A stretch of DNA of 64,000 nucleotides, taken from positions 1,923,297 through 1,987,296 of the forward strand of contig JAMWFC010000049.1 of assembly GCA_027475525.1 (NCBI GenBank), in the 5' to 3' direction. This document shows positions 25,146-34,685 of the stretch, piece after piece. Position 1 is the first letter of the stretch, and every line of letters starts with the position of its first letter. A model generated the notes under the pieces. That model was not told where the DNA came from, made no database searches, and saw only the letters and a list, made by a program, of their open reading frames with translations. The position numbers were made by a program, and so were the translations under genes. This stretch comes from Macrolepiota albuminosa. Taxonomy: Eukaryota > Basidiomycota > Agaricomycetes > Agaricales > Agaricaceae.

Positions 25146-26049
25146 GAAGGAAGTAATGGCAACGAGAACAAACACAGTCACATGACGGCAAAAATCGAAG
25201 ACATTTTTCCCACACATAGTCCACTGCACAGAAAAACCTCAATCTATTCTAGATCTCGGAATATTTCTTTTCACACGGACTTACAATCATTCTGAGAACG
25301 AGGGTTTGTATTCATTAGTCTCTCTAGCGATCTTCTGCTGTCACATAATGGCTATGGTGTCTCGTGCTAGTGAGTACTTTGTCGAAGATGCCTAGGTTCA
25401 GTAGTAACTCCCACAGTCATCATTCACGATTATCACCTCCTTGGACAATCCTAAGGTGGGGAGCAGTTTCGTCCTGTTTTGCATTGTCTGTCGGTTACAA
25501 ACACCTTCATGATCAGAGATGCTTGGAGCAAGCAAGGGGAAAATAAGATATGAGATGGTAGATGGAGAACGGTGTGGGAGAGATCGTCCAAATGTATATG
25601 TGATGGATCATGGAACAAGGGGTATCTGGTCAAGAGTTTTTGTATTAAGCAAACGGTGAGCGCAGGTTAGTCAGATTTTGGACTCTGAGTCTTGGCAAGT
25701 AATTATCAAAATACAATGGACTGTGCTTACAGGAACTCCATAAAGATATAGCGGACTTCTGAGTACACATAAATACTTCATACACATCGAAGTTGAACAT
25801 CTTGATGGGCGTCCATACCGATAGCCATAGATTGATGCAGGTCACCCGGTACATGCTATACAATTCTGGACAGGGGCAGAAACTGTGTACGTTGTGTGTG
25901 TAAGTACATGCTGAATGTGTTCATACCAACAGGTTAAATCTCAATTGCACAATCATATTACTATCTGGCGCTATCAAGTTGAACAATGCGCTGATACGTC
26001 TGAAGGAGCCAGCATCAAGTTATCGAAAGTACAACTATACAAGTGAATA

Positions 26050-26514
26050 CTAGTCGTAACTTTGAAGGATCTCTTGATCAGACAATTCCAGTAAGTTCTC
26101 TCCTCTATGATTGGTATCCTGATATCTGTCTTACCTACCAAACAGCTTCTTGCTAATGACGGCCTGATTATATGGCGGGCTTGGGTCATTTTTGCAGGTC
26201 GCAACAAAGTCTGGAATGTCTTGTTCTTGCTTTTCGAGACTAGATTCGTATATTGTATGCTCCAAGTATGTTACAACTCGTGTCAATACCGTCGTCCTCT
26301 CGCTAGACATCACTCAAAGGTCATCGCGTTGAGTTTTGACATCCAGATTCCGGATCCTTCTCCACCAGCCATCGAATGGACATCGTCCCAGATTTTCATG
26401 GATGTACTTCTCATGATCTATACCATGTTTTCCTTAAGTAATTTACCTGGAGATATGACAAGTTTGTGCTCTCAATTTTCACACAGACTATGTATCCTAT
26501 TCTTGTTGCAATGA
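26050..26514 (+). pseudogene. Relic of a multi-pass membrane protein gene
   Basis: After an intron-like GTAAGT...AAACAG (about 26092-26145) the plus strand reads LLANDGLIIWRAWVIFAGR, which resembles the (S/N)DG(V/L).(V/I)WRAWV..... motif of basidiomycete seven-helix hypothetical proteins (family recalled, not searched). A later hydrophobic segment, QIFMDVLLMIYTMFSLSN (near 26390), would be another helix. The frame then runs out at 26514 and no complete gene can be assembled. It is probably a truncated or heavily decayed copy. Confidence 0.4.
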
Positions 26515-27848
26515 TGATTCGGGGACCTTCTGTCATGCTAGGGATCCATGAAACTGCGAATTCAAACACCGAGTCCCAGGTCAATTCAAATATTGCATAA
26601 ATTATGGACCATAGATACAAATGTTTGTAAATTCAACTTGTGCACATAGGTCATTGTCATTTACATTCCATCACATCATACATGCAACAGTGCTATACCC
26701 CGATGTACTCCTGCTCGCTCTTGATAAAAGCCAAAATTGATCCATGACATTGAAGATTGCGTCTCGTAGATTATATGTGATACAATATCAAGGATATGAG
26801 ATGCACCTTGAAGCACGGAGAACATGGATGAGAGAAAGAACAGTTGTCGTGATATAAAAGGCTGGGACCGATATCAAACAGCAGAACACAGACTGGTCTG
26901 AAACGAAGAAAGACCAGAGGAAAAAGAAAGAAAGAGGTATCGAGAACGACCAGCTATCCGAACAAGAACAATTATGACTAAAGCTAAAGCGGTTAGTACA
27001 TACAATGAGCGCAAGATCCGAAATCAGCGTGTCACAAACTCCTCGTTCACACACCCAGTCCGATCGCCGAACAGCGAAGAAAAGAGATTGCAAGCACAGA
27101 AACAAAATGATAACAAAGTGGCTGATCAGATCCTATTTGCGGGCCCAGACACCTTTATTGAATTAACCACCTTTACAACGTCAGAAAAAAGTAGTGACGA
27201 ACCTTTCGCTTTGCATCGGAACTGTAGGTTCAAGAGGCCAGCAGGTGCTTAGAAGCCTATTTGTCGAGGTTGGTTAACCTTCTTCATATCATGAAACTTG
27301 CTATTGTTCCATTGGTCAAAACCTCCAGATATATGTTTTCCCCTTGTACCTAATGACATATCAATTACAACATCTAGACTGCGAGTCGAAGTACTTACAA
27401 GCTATGCGACGCGTCGCAAGGTAAAACTCAGTCGTATAATCACACTACACCCGTTCCGATGTCGATTAAACGAGTCTCATTACACCGTTATGGTCTCGCA
27501 GCGCAGATGCGGCTGGCGAGCTCGTGCTATTAACGAAACATACAATACTTGCAGATGCCTGCTCCATATACGAAGAACCTCGAGCGAAGGAACGACGTGA
27601 TTTAAAATCGAGTGATGACTAAAGGCAGAGCATGATGTATGTCTTTGTTATGTATGTAATGTAGTTAAGTGTATATGTATACTTTATTACAATTTATTGC
27701 CATCGGCAACAAACTCGAGTATGCCGTCCTGTGGGACGGCCCATATGGAACAGCACAATACAAACTAGTTTGAGTTGAAGAGTAACAGCCAAAAAAAAGA
27801 CAGAAAGAGAGCTATTGTACGAAAAAAAAAAAGATGAAAGAAACCTGA
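26515..27848. other. Intergenic region, no confident gene
   Basis: A plus-strand frame at 26974-27252 (starts MTKAKAVSTYNERKIR, 92 codons) is hydrophilic and may be spurious; I recognise nothing in it. The rest is AT-rich, with an A-rich tract near 27821. Confidence 0.35.
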
Positions 27849-27872
27849 ATGAATCCAACCATCCAAGCATAT

Positions 27873-28670
27873 TCATTCCTCTCCGCCGCTGCCCTCTTGA
27901 CGTCCTTGATCGTCGCCTGCGCCGCCAACCTTGAGAAACATTGGGAGTCCATCGTCGTGTTGAGGTACCATGTAGGGATAGACCTGCGGTGGCGTGAAAG
28001 GTACTATTGTCGGGTAGTAATGTGGTGGTGGTGGGTAGCCATTGTGTCCACCCCCGTGCGCCCCTTCTACAATTGGCTGTGGGACCAGTAAAAATTGTGG
28101 ATACCAGTGAGATCCATCGACGGGTGGCATAACGTGGGGCGGCAGATACTGGCCGAAAAAACCAGGGATGAATTGGCCTACGAGCGGTGGGGAAGCACTA
28201 GCCGGGGAACCGTCGTTGGAACCAGCGACATGCTGCGAGGACGCGGTTGGACTCGCACTGCCGTTGATGCAATCTCGAGAATAAAGAGGTTTACAATGTC
28301 AGTTTAAATGGAAAAAGGGTACCAGAACGGGGTACAACACACCTTTCGGATTGCGTTTCTTGTACGGACCTCTCTTGACACCCTTTTTCCGCTCCTTCCT
28401 CTGTGAATCGACACATTGCTCGGGGACACCATACGTGATGCAGCGAAAGCAGGGCCGGGCGTCGTCGCACTTTTTGCAGGACTTTTTGCAGTTTGTGCAG
28501 GCGTGCCTGACCTGGCGTCGCTTTGCAAAAGTCGGAGACTGTACTTGCGAGGGTAAGGGATACATGTGTGTGAAGTGGCCCCCGGACTGCATGATTATAG
28601 TGGGCTTTATCACATCGTCTGAGGGGGTATCGGAGAAATCTCCGCCACTCTTGGTGTCGTTGTGGGCCAT
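27873..28670 (-). CDS. Fungal Zn(2)Cys6 transcription factor
   Basis: Two exons. Exon 1 starts at ATG 28670 (MAHNDTKSGGDFSDTPSDD) and contains the binuclear zinc cluster CTNCKKSCKKCDDARPC followed by FRCITYGVPEQC, then a strongly basic segment (KERKKGVKRGPYKKRNPK) typical of the DNA-contacting linker or an NLS. The intron opens with GTGTGT just after NPK and closes at CTCGAG near 28271. Exon 2 runs INGSASPTASSQHV, GQFIPGFFGQYLPPHV, HWYPQFLLVPQPIV and ends GSGGEE at the stop near 27873. At about 240 residues it is a short protein: a DNA-binding domain with a Pro/Tyr/Gly-rich tail and no fungal-specific middle homology region. The cluster is intact, unlike most genes here, which supports function. 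Nuclear regulator, target unknown. Confidence 0.82.
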
Positions 28671-28887
28671 GTGTGGCGTCAGAGAACGAAGAACAGACAG
28701 GCTGAGCGTGTAAAAATGGACAGGACAATCATAAATACTAGAAATGTGACACTACAAGATGAATGAAAGAAAAGCAGAAATAGCAGAAAAGGGAAAGAAG
28801 GATGTCAGAGATGATATCTGATGGATTCTCTCGAAGACACACATACGTCACGATCTGCGCGTTCATAGCACGTTTCATAAGTTTGGT

Positions 28888-29195
28888 TCTCTGCCGGGCT
28901 TATCTAAGCAACCGGAGTACCATCACCCGTCACCCCGCTCAATCGATTGCAATTACTTTTCTCCGAAGACAATTCAGCTATTACACACCCAATAAACTAA
29001 TTTCTAACACCGACCAGCATGCAACTGCACACAAACACTGATACTTCGTGACTTGACCGCAGACCTCAACTTGCTTGTATGGGCCGTTGCTAGCACGGCG
29101 TGACCGAGATCTACACTTGATCAAAAGGTATTGGCCTGCGGCGGACTGAGGTCTACAGCATAGGGTGTTGAATCCGTAATGTGGCAGTGTTAATG
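28888..29195. repeat. Left 308-bp direct terminal repeat of the DIRS-type element
   Basis: It runs from TCTCTGCCGGGC to GTGTTAATG and is the partner of 33267-33574. It overlaps the last codons of the recombinase gene. Confidence 0.93.
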
Positions 29196-30242
29196 GGCTA
29201 GGTGAGTGTGGGCCATGTGAAGGAGGGACAAGAGGTGAAGGATGCGAGCGGGGTCGTTTTCAATATAGAGCTTATAAGAGTCGCTGCGCCACCTGCCCAG
29301 GAGCTGGATCTCATAGTCGGAGTACCCAGCGGCTGCTGCCGCCGAGGCTGCTCCCCTGCGAAAGCTGTGGCCAGCGTAAGGGGTGGGGTTGATGCCTGCC
29401 AGGGCGAGAGCATCCCGGACTGAGGAGACGAAGGCACTGTAAGAGAGAGCTTTGCCATCAGGCTGTTCGAACAGGGGGGCGTCGTCGGCGCGTGGGAGCT
29501 CGCTGAATAAGTTCTTGAGGGCCGTGACAGGGCAGGTGGGGCGACCGGGGGCGGCCGCCATCGTAATGGAGACGCCTTTGCGAAATGGGTCGGTTTCCGA
29601 TGCGGGGAGAGTGAGCCTGACGTGCGTGGCGTTGGCGAAACCTGGCAGGAACTGGACTGCGCCACGGGAGAGGTTGAGGCTCGCATTGAACTTCCCTCCT
29701 TTTCCGACGGTGAACTCACCGCTGCGTAGGAGGCCCGAATACGCCACGCAGCAGGCGGCGTAGATGGCGGAGTGGCCGGGGGTGACGCCTGGCCTGAGCT
29801 GGGCCAGCAGGGCTGTGAGGATGGGCAGGGTGATGGGCTGGACTGGGCGGCGGTCGCGCTCGCCGTGGAAGCGCTTGATGCCGCGGAGGAGACGCTGCAC
29901 CAGGGGGGATTCGAGCGCTGAGAAGGGGAGGTCGACGTCGACGTGGAGGGAGCGAACCAAGGCCAAATACGCTTTGATGGTTTTGGGTTGGAGCCGCGGG
30001 CCGAGGCTTGCGACCCATGACAGGACAGCTTGCTGGGATGCGGGGAGGATTGAGCCGTCGGGGTTGTAGAGGCCGTGGAGCTGGACGTGGAGAATAAATT
30101 GCCGCTGGCCCGTTGAGTAGGTTTTTCTCGTGCTGGAGGCGAGCCCGTGCCATAAGTAAAAAGCGACGGCCTTGGAGTGGTGGCGGTTCTGTTCGTACCA
30201 CCAAGCCAGAGGCGCTTCGAGGTGGGTTTCTGGTCGAGCCAC
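29190..30242 (-). CDS. Tyrosine recombinase of the DIRS-type element
   Basis: The 350-residue protein starts MARPETHLEAPLAWW and ends LHMAHTHLAH. The N-terminal half looks like a SAM-like core-binding domain (STRKTYSTGQRQFILHVQ). The catalytic half shows the first Arg in YSGLLRSGEFTV, the HxxR box in GHSFRRGAASAAAAAG and the nucleophile Tyr in GRWRSDSYKLYIE. These are the residues expected of the phage-integrase/tyrosine-recombinase fold. It would insert a circular cDNA by strand exchange through a 3'-phosphotyrosyl link. It overlaps the longer RT frame, so expression may need frameshifting or a separate start. The stop lies inside the left terminal repeat. Confidence 0.9.
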   Translation of the reverse strand: MARPETHLEAPLAWWYEQNRHHSKAVAFYLWHGLASSTRKTYSTGQRQFILHVQLHGLYNPDGSILPASQQAVLSWVASLGPRLQPKTIKAYLALVRSLHVDVDLPFSALESPLVQRLLRGIKRFHGERDRRPVQPITLPILTALLAQLRPGVTPGHSAIYAACCVAYSGLLRSGEFTVGKGGKFNASLNLSRGAVQFLPGFANATHVRLTLPASETDPFRKGVSITMAAAPGRPTCPVTALKNLFSELPRADDAPLFEQPDGKALSYSAFVSSVRDALALAGINPTPYAGHSFRRGAASAAAAAGYSDYEIQLLGRWRSDSYKLYIENDPARILHLLSLLHMAHTHLAH

Positions 30243-31891
30243 GGCGTGATGGTGAACATGCGGGAGAAAGAGAAACGAGAAGCAGCGTCAGCAATCGAAT
30301 TTTCGGAAGAAGCAAGCCAGTCAGAAGAGAAAGAAAAATCAAGGCGGCAGGCCAGGGCTATCAAGTGCCTCACGAGTTTCATTGTCGGTTGTGAGCGTAT
30401 GGACTTGGCTTGGATCGCGCGAAACACGGCGTCGTTGTCGACGTGGAAGACCACATGGCAGCCTGAGAGGGTGTCGCCCCAGCAGAGGACGGCGTGTACA
30501 ACCGCGAGCATTTCCTTGACCTGGATGTGGGCGTGGCGAAGACGACGAGGGCAGCGGGCTGAGAACCACGCAGAGCCAAAATGCCCTCCTATCCCTTTCT
30601 TCCCGCTAGCGTCCGTGAAGATGTCGACGGTGCGACGGGCGGGTGAAATGAACCTGATGCCATTCCAGCCTGGTGCGACGGAGCACCACCAGTCGATGTC
30701 GTTGCGTGCGGCGCGGGGGATGTGGCGTGAAGCGAAAGGCGTGGAGGGGAACGACGCGGCAAAGTCGTAGAGGCCTCTCAAGAAGGCCCGGGACAAGGGG
30801 ATGACTTGCGAGGTGAACTGTAGGAAGCCCGTCAATTCGTCGACGTTGCGCCGTGTACAACGCCTGAGCGAGCTCCAGGAAGATGTGAGCTCCTGGAGGT
30901 ACTCGAGCTTGTCAGCTGGCAAGCGTACTTCCATTGCCAGTGAATCCAGTTCGAGACCCAGAAACTCGATGGAGGTGCTAGGGCGCACTATTTTCGAGGG
31001 TTGAAATGTGAGACCAAGCTGCGTTCCCAGCTCCAGGGCCCATGCAAGAGATGTGTGGACAAGCGAGGCTGGTGCGTCCGGGGCGAATATGCTCAGGAAG
31101 TCGTCGAGGTAGTGGCGAATGCGCGCCGGGACATTGCGCTGGAGGATCCAGTGCAAGGCCTCCGCGAAGAGGTTGAAGATGTAAGGGGCGGAGCGGACGC
31201 CGAACGCGAGGACCGTATCGTGGTAAAATTCCCCGAGCCATTCGAAGCCTAAGAGGGACCAGTCGTGCTGCCGGATGGGGATGTGGCGGAATGCGGATTC
31301 TAAGTCTAGCTTGAGCATGAGGGAGCCAGGCCCTGATGCTATTAAATCGGTGACTGCGCGGTCGATCCTGTCGTAGGAGATGGAGGCTTCAGAGTCTGCG
31401 ATTCCGTCGTTTACGGAGGTCCCCCCAGGCCAGGAGAGGTGGTGAATGCGGCGGATCTTTGTTGAGCGCTTGCGGGAGACCGCCCCGATGGGCGAAGCAC
31501 GGAAGTTGGAAGACGGGGGCGACGCGAATGGGCCGCGTGTTCGACCACTGGCGAGTTGGGCAGCAATGTCCTGGGAGATCGACTCGATGACAGCTGGGCA
31601 AGAGAGGGCTGACTTGAGGTTGACGCACGACTGGGCAATAGAACGGTCTCCCGTGAAGCCGATGTCGGCACCAACTTGTATTATTTGGCATAAGGTATCT
31701 ACGAGGACAGGGTCTGGATATTCTCGTAAGTAATAAAGCCAGGCTTGCTCATTGAGTGGAGATCGGACGCGGGGAAGGCGGGAAATGTCAGGCAGGGAGG
31801 CGTTGGCGCGGGGGTCGGTGTTGGGGCGCATGGGAGGGAGTGAGAGGCCGGGAGCAAGGGGTTTAAGTGTGAGAAGACGAGGGGATGGCAA
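29198..31891 (-). CDS. Reverse transcriptase/RNase H of the DIRS-type element
   Basis: The frame starts MPSPRLLTLKPLAPGLSL. RT motifs: KLDLESAFRHIPI (motif A), FGVRSAPYIFN (motif B) and HYLDDFLSIF (YLDD active site near 31100). RNase H follows with DIFTDASGKKGIGG, QVKEMLAVVHAV and HVDNDAVFRA, giving the D-E-D-D carboxylates. The recognisable protein ends at about residue 550 (DAASRF, near 30240). Beyond that the frame stays open for ~345 codons but reads Ser/Thr/Pro-rich sequence opposite in phase to the recombinase, so the real C-terminus is probably near 30230 or the product is fused to the recombinase by a frame change. Confidence 0.9.
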   Translation of the reverse strand: MPSPRLLTLKPLAPGLSLPPMRPNTDPRANASLPDISRLPRVRSPLNEQAWLYYLREYPDPVLVDTLCQIIQVGADIGFTGDRSIAQSCVNLKSALSCPAVIESISQDIAAQLASGRTRGPFASPPSSNFRASPIGAVSRKRSTKIRRIHHLSWPGGTSVNDGIADSEASISYDRIDRAVTDLIASGPGSLMLKLDLESAFRHIPIRQHDWSLLGFEWLGEFYHDTVLAFGVRSAPYIFNLFAEALHWILQRNVPARIRHYLDDFLSIFAPDAPASLVHTSLAWALELGTQLGLTFQPSKIVRPSTSIEFLGLELDSLAMEVRLPADKLEYLQELTSSWSSLRRCTRRNVDELTGFLQFTSQVIPLSRAFLRGLYDFAASFPSTPFASRHIPRAARNDIDWWCSVAPGWNGIRFISPARRTVDIFTDASGKKGIGGHFGSAWFSARCPRRLRHAHIQVKEMLAVVHAVLCWGDTLSGCHVVFHVDNDAVFRAIQAKSIRSQPTMKLVRHLIALACRLDFSFSSDWLASSENSIADAASRFSFSRMFTITPWLDQKPTSKRLWLGGTNRTATTPRPSLFTYGTGSPPAREKPTQRASGNLFSTSSSTASTTPTAQSSPHPSKLSCHGSQASARGSNPKPSKRIWPWFAPSTSTSTSPSQRSNPPWCSVSSAASSASTASATAAQSSPSPCPSSQPCWPSSGQASPPATPPSTPPAAWRIRASYAAVSSPSEKEGSSMRASTSPVAQSSSCQVSPTPRTSGSLSPHRKPTHFAKASPLRWRPPPVAPPALSRPSRTYSASSHAPTTPPCSNSLMAKLSLTVPSSPQSGMLSPWQASTPPLTLATAFAGEQPRRQQPLGTPTMRSSSWAGGAATLISSILKTTPLASFTSCPSFTWPTLT

Positions 31892-31960
31892 TGCAACGCC
31901 CGGGTTTGGGCCTGGGCAAGAAACTGGGGCGGCAGAAGGGTTTCTTGCCCGGCCGGCAGG

Positions 31961-32740
31961 CTAATCCTTGTGCTGATGCCTCCCGTGATCGGCCTTCCCG
32001 CATGTGGCGCACGTGTGTGGGCGGCCCCAGGGGCACGGGTTGACCGTGCAGCATCCTTCGTTGAACTTTTTGCATACTTCGCCAGGGTTAGACGAGGGCT
32101 TGTGAGCCTTGGTGTGCTTGGACGGTGCGGCCTTCCTGTGAGCGTAGACGTGCTCAGACAGGAGGTCGTTGTCCCGCTTCCCCCACTGTGAGAAATCCCC
32201 CGCGGCCATTTCCGCGCGTCGACGATTGAAGAACACTGTGTGATAGTCGAATACTGCGGTCCACTCGTACTCTGCCACCAGCTTGACGAGGTGGGCCGTG
32301 TAGCGGAAGAAAGCGCCCGTGGCCGCGGCGTTGTTCACGTGAAACGCTAGGATGTCGAAGTATGTTTGGAGGGGAATTATAACCGAGAAGGGCGTCTTGT
32401 ACTCCCTGGCTGCCCTGTTGCTCACCTCGAACTGGTTCGTCGAGCCGTTAAACGTGTAGGCCGTTTCTTTGTCGCGGTTTGTAGGGTCCAGCTTGTGCAA
32501 GTCCGACGCTTTGAACTCGTGGGAGATGATAGCCGCGATGACCGCCGCGTCGATGTCGGGGAATTGGGAACGAAGGGAGAGGGAAGCAGCTGAGGACGTA
32601 CCGTTGACTCCTGCACCTGGGATCGGCGGAACGAACGTGCCGGCGACGGGGAGCGATGTTGCCCCGAGCGTGGGCAAGGCAGAAGGCGTGAGAGTGGCGG
32701 ACGAGGAGGTGTCCAATCTGGTCATGAGATCTTGCATCAT
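31961..32740 (-). CDS. gag-like protein of the DIRS-type element
   Basis: 259 residues from ATG at 32740 (MMQDLMTRLDTSSSATL) to HGRHQHKD. The middle part (FPDIDAAVIAAIISHEF, IIPLQTYFDILAFHV, AEYEWTAVFDYHTVFF) looks globular. The C-terminus is Cys/His-rich: CKKFNEGCCTVNPC, HTCATCGKADHGRH, a nucleic-acid-binding finger. An upstream in-frame ATG at 32812 gives MTSTDASISEELSML and is separated from this start by one TGA at 32744-32746. The original protein may therefore have started at 32812 and lost 24 residues to a single transition. Confidence 0.78.
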   Translation of the reverse strand: MMQDLMTRLDTSSSATLTPSALPTLGATSLPVAGTFVPPIPGAGVNGTSSAASLSLRSQFPDIDAAVIAAIISHEFKASDLHKLDPTNRDKETAYTFNGSTNQFEVSNRAAREYKTPFSVIIPLQTYFDILAFHVNNAAATGAFFRYTAHLVKLVAEYEWTAVFDYHTVFFNRRRAEMAAGDFSQWGKRDNDLLSEHVYAHRKAAPSKHTKAHKPSSNPGEVCKKFNEGCCTVNPCPWGRPHTCATCGKADHGRHQHKD

Positions 32741-33266
32741 TGATCAAAGCTGCGACTGCGATTCACGGAGCATGCTAAGTTCCTCCGAGATGGATGCGTC
32801 GGTTGAAGTCATGGTGGTGTCCGGAGGGCTAGGAGAGGCTCTAATGAATCGTCCGTCTGGCGCTCTAAGGGACTGCGAGGGCATGCGCAATCGAGCGCGT
32901 GCTGATCAGATTAGATCGAGAATCAAAACGCGTGATAATAAAAGAGATAACGACGGCGCTGCGAGCGCAGTGTGAGACGACGGAAATTACTAAGAGATAG
33001 ATAAATCTTACCTGCGAGCGCAGTGTGAGACGACGGGGAAACCGTGACTGCGCTCGCAGATATTTAAGGCTGGGGGAACAAAGAGGGCATGGACAAAGAG
33101 GATGGTGGCCGGTGCTCAGGGTTGTATGTGCGAGTGTGACGGGTAAGGAGTCTAATCTAAAGTGGTGGCCAGTGATCAGGGTTGTATGTGCAAATGTGAC
33201 GAGCACAGGGAATGTAATCTTCGCCCTGATTAACCCCGGGCAACCTCCTTGATCTTGCCTGATCTA
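32741..33266. promoter_or_regulatory. 5' leader of the DIRS-type element with duplicated and inverted motifs
   Basis: It holds a direct repeat of TGCGAGCGCAGTGTGAGACG (from 32960 and from 33013). A perfect 13-bp inverted repeat follows: CTGCGAGCGCAGT at 33012-33024 and ACTGCGCTCGCAG at 33047-33059. A 60-bp tandem duplication lies around 33103-33200 (GGTTGTATGTGC units at 33120 and 33180). On the minus strand the spacing also forms a possible 50-nt intron (GTAAGA...CGCAG) whose 3' end copies the preceding exon end. Confidence 0.6.
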
Positions 33267-33574
33267 TCTCTGCCGGGCTTATCTAAGCAACCGGAGTACC
33301 ATCACCCGTCACCCCACTCAATCGATTGCAATTACTTTTCTCCGAAGACAATTCAGCTATTACACACCCAATAAACTAATTTCTAACACCGACCAGCATG
33401 CAACTGCACACAAACACTGATACTTCGTGACTTGACCGCAGACCTCAACTTGCTTGTATGGGCCGTTGCTAGCACGGCGTGACCGAGATCTACACTTGAT
33501 CAAAAGGTATTGGCCTGCGGCGGACCGAGGTCTACAGCATAGGGTGTTGAATCCGTAATGTGGCAGTGTTAATG
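33267..33574. repeat. Right 308-bp direct terminal repeat of the DIRS-type element
   Basis: It is nearly identical to 28888-29195 in the same orientation. The two differences I see are CCCCACTC versus CCCCGCTC and GGACCGAGG versus GGACTGAGG. Confidence 0.93.
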
Positions 33575-34680
33575 TGACCACGTTAGCGTGATGTGCCAAC
33601 GCGGCATGACACGGTACATTAACTTAGCGCAGAAAGGAGGAATACCGGCAACATTTGTATAATATTCAATGTCCAAATCGTATATAGCAGTATCCGTAAA
33701 CATAACACATGTATATAAAAAAAAAATAAAAAAAAAATAGATTCTTCATTTGTCAACGTTGTCCCTGTACGTGTAGAATGTGTTGCCGTCGACACGACCG
33801 CCGTACAAGAATAAGTACATCCCTGTACGACGAGGCTTTGTATTCGTAGCCTGTAAAGGGGTGTTATTCGACAAATTACGTCGAAAACTGGCAACAAACC
33901 TGTTCCTTGTTACAATTCAGATCCTTGACCCTCCCTATAACCCCTTTGATGCGTCCAAATGCTCAAATAACATACACGTGCACAGATCTGCACGTCCGCA
34001 CGCAGCTAGAGGCTTTGCTGCACGACCTAAAGTTGAAAAAAAAAAAAAAAAGTTCGAAGTACAATCGATAATACCAATGTACCAATTTAGTACAAATACC
34101 TGCCCGCGATGCTCTCGTTGGCTTTAAACGGCCAACGCTGGCCCCCTCGTTGTCCTTGGAGAGTCCAGACGTGGCCGGAGGCTTTGCTGTACGTCTTAAA
34201 AAATACTAATAATAATAAAAATAAAATTGTTTGATCCACTACTGACCAGCCATTATGACACATATTCGGCTGCTGCTTTGAGCTAATATAACACAATGTT
34301 GTAAGACAAATCTTCACCAGTGTGAGTATGAACACCGATGGTATGGTTGGGATAATGCAAAGCAACAAACTATACAAGCTCTGGCATAGAGTCGGCATCA
34401 AGATAACGGTCCTGGCTATACCCAAGGCTTATGCACGGATGAACAAAGGTACTGCCTGAGACATGTAGAGTGTTTAGTGAGGGACTATCTGTTGGTAAAG
34501 AAAGGCAGACAGTCTTTTGCAACCTTGGCTGCGTGTAGATTGGTTTATTGTCATATGTTGCCAACACCGAGTAGAAAACAACTTGTGGAATGATTTTGGA
34601 GGGGCAACAAATAGAAGCAATGAAGTCGATGCCTTGATATATAGCAGAATAACGAAACAGAGCTTTCTGGTTTCACCTGA
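33575..34680. other. Intergenic spacer between two retroelements
   Basis: AT-rich with poly-A tracts near 33718 and 34038. There is a loosely repeated sentence: GAGGCTTTGC(T)G(T/C)ACG near 34010 and 34179. No gene supported. Confidence 0.45.
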
Positions 34681-34685
34681 ATCAG
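34681..34685. repeat. Target-site duplication of copy 2 (left), ATCAG
   Basis: It is repeated at 45134-45138 immediately after the 3' LTR. Confidence 0.9.

Larger units (their letters stand above)
22280..25363. other. Long stretch without a confident gene
   Basis: Several short minus-strand frames exist (for example one starting MALTDFDSLPCDKPSLRL at 24509 and one with VTNTGHRHRIIDIMILSIS near 24270). They could be exons of a decayed membrane-protein gene, but I cannot link them with convincing splice sites. The stretch contains the foldback repeat near 22.8 kb and the assembly gap at 25046-25145. Confidence 0.4.
28888..33574 (-). mobile_element. DIRS-order tyrosine-recombinase retrotransposon, nearly intact
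   Basis: It contains gag-like (31961-32740), RT/RNase H (coding part about 30230-31891) and tyrosine recombinase (29190-30242) genes, all on the minus strand. Two 308-bp direct terminal repeats (28888-29195 and 33267-33574) differ at only two positions by eye. No integrase and no 5-bp duplication are seen, as expected for recombinase-mediated insertion. The element is GC-rich against an AT-rich flank. Direct rather than inverted repeats point to the Ngaro-like side of the order, but I do not see the split A-B-A-B arrangement, so subfamily is left open. Near-identical repeats and open catalytic genes suggest a recent insertion. Confidence 0.85.
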
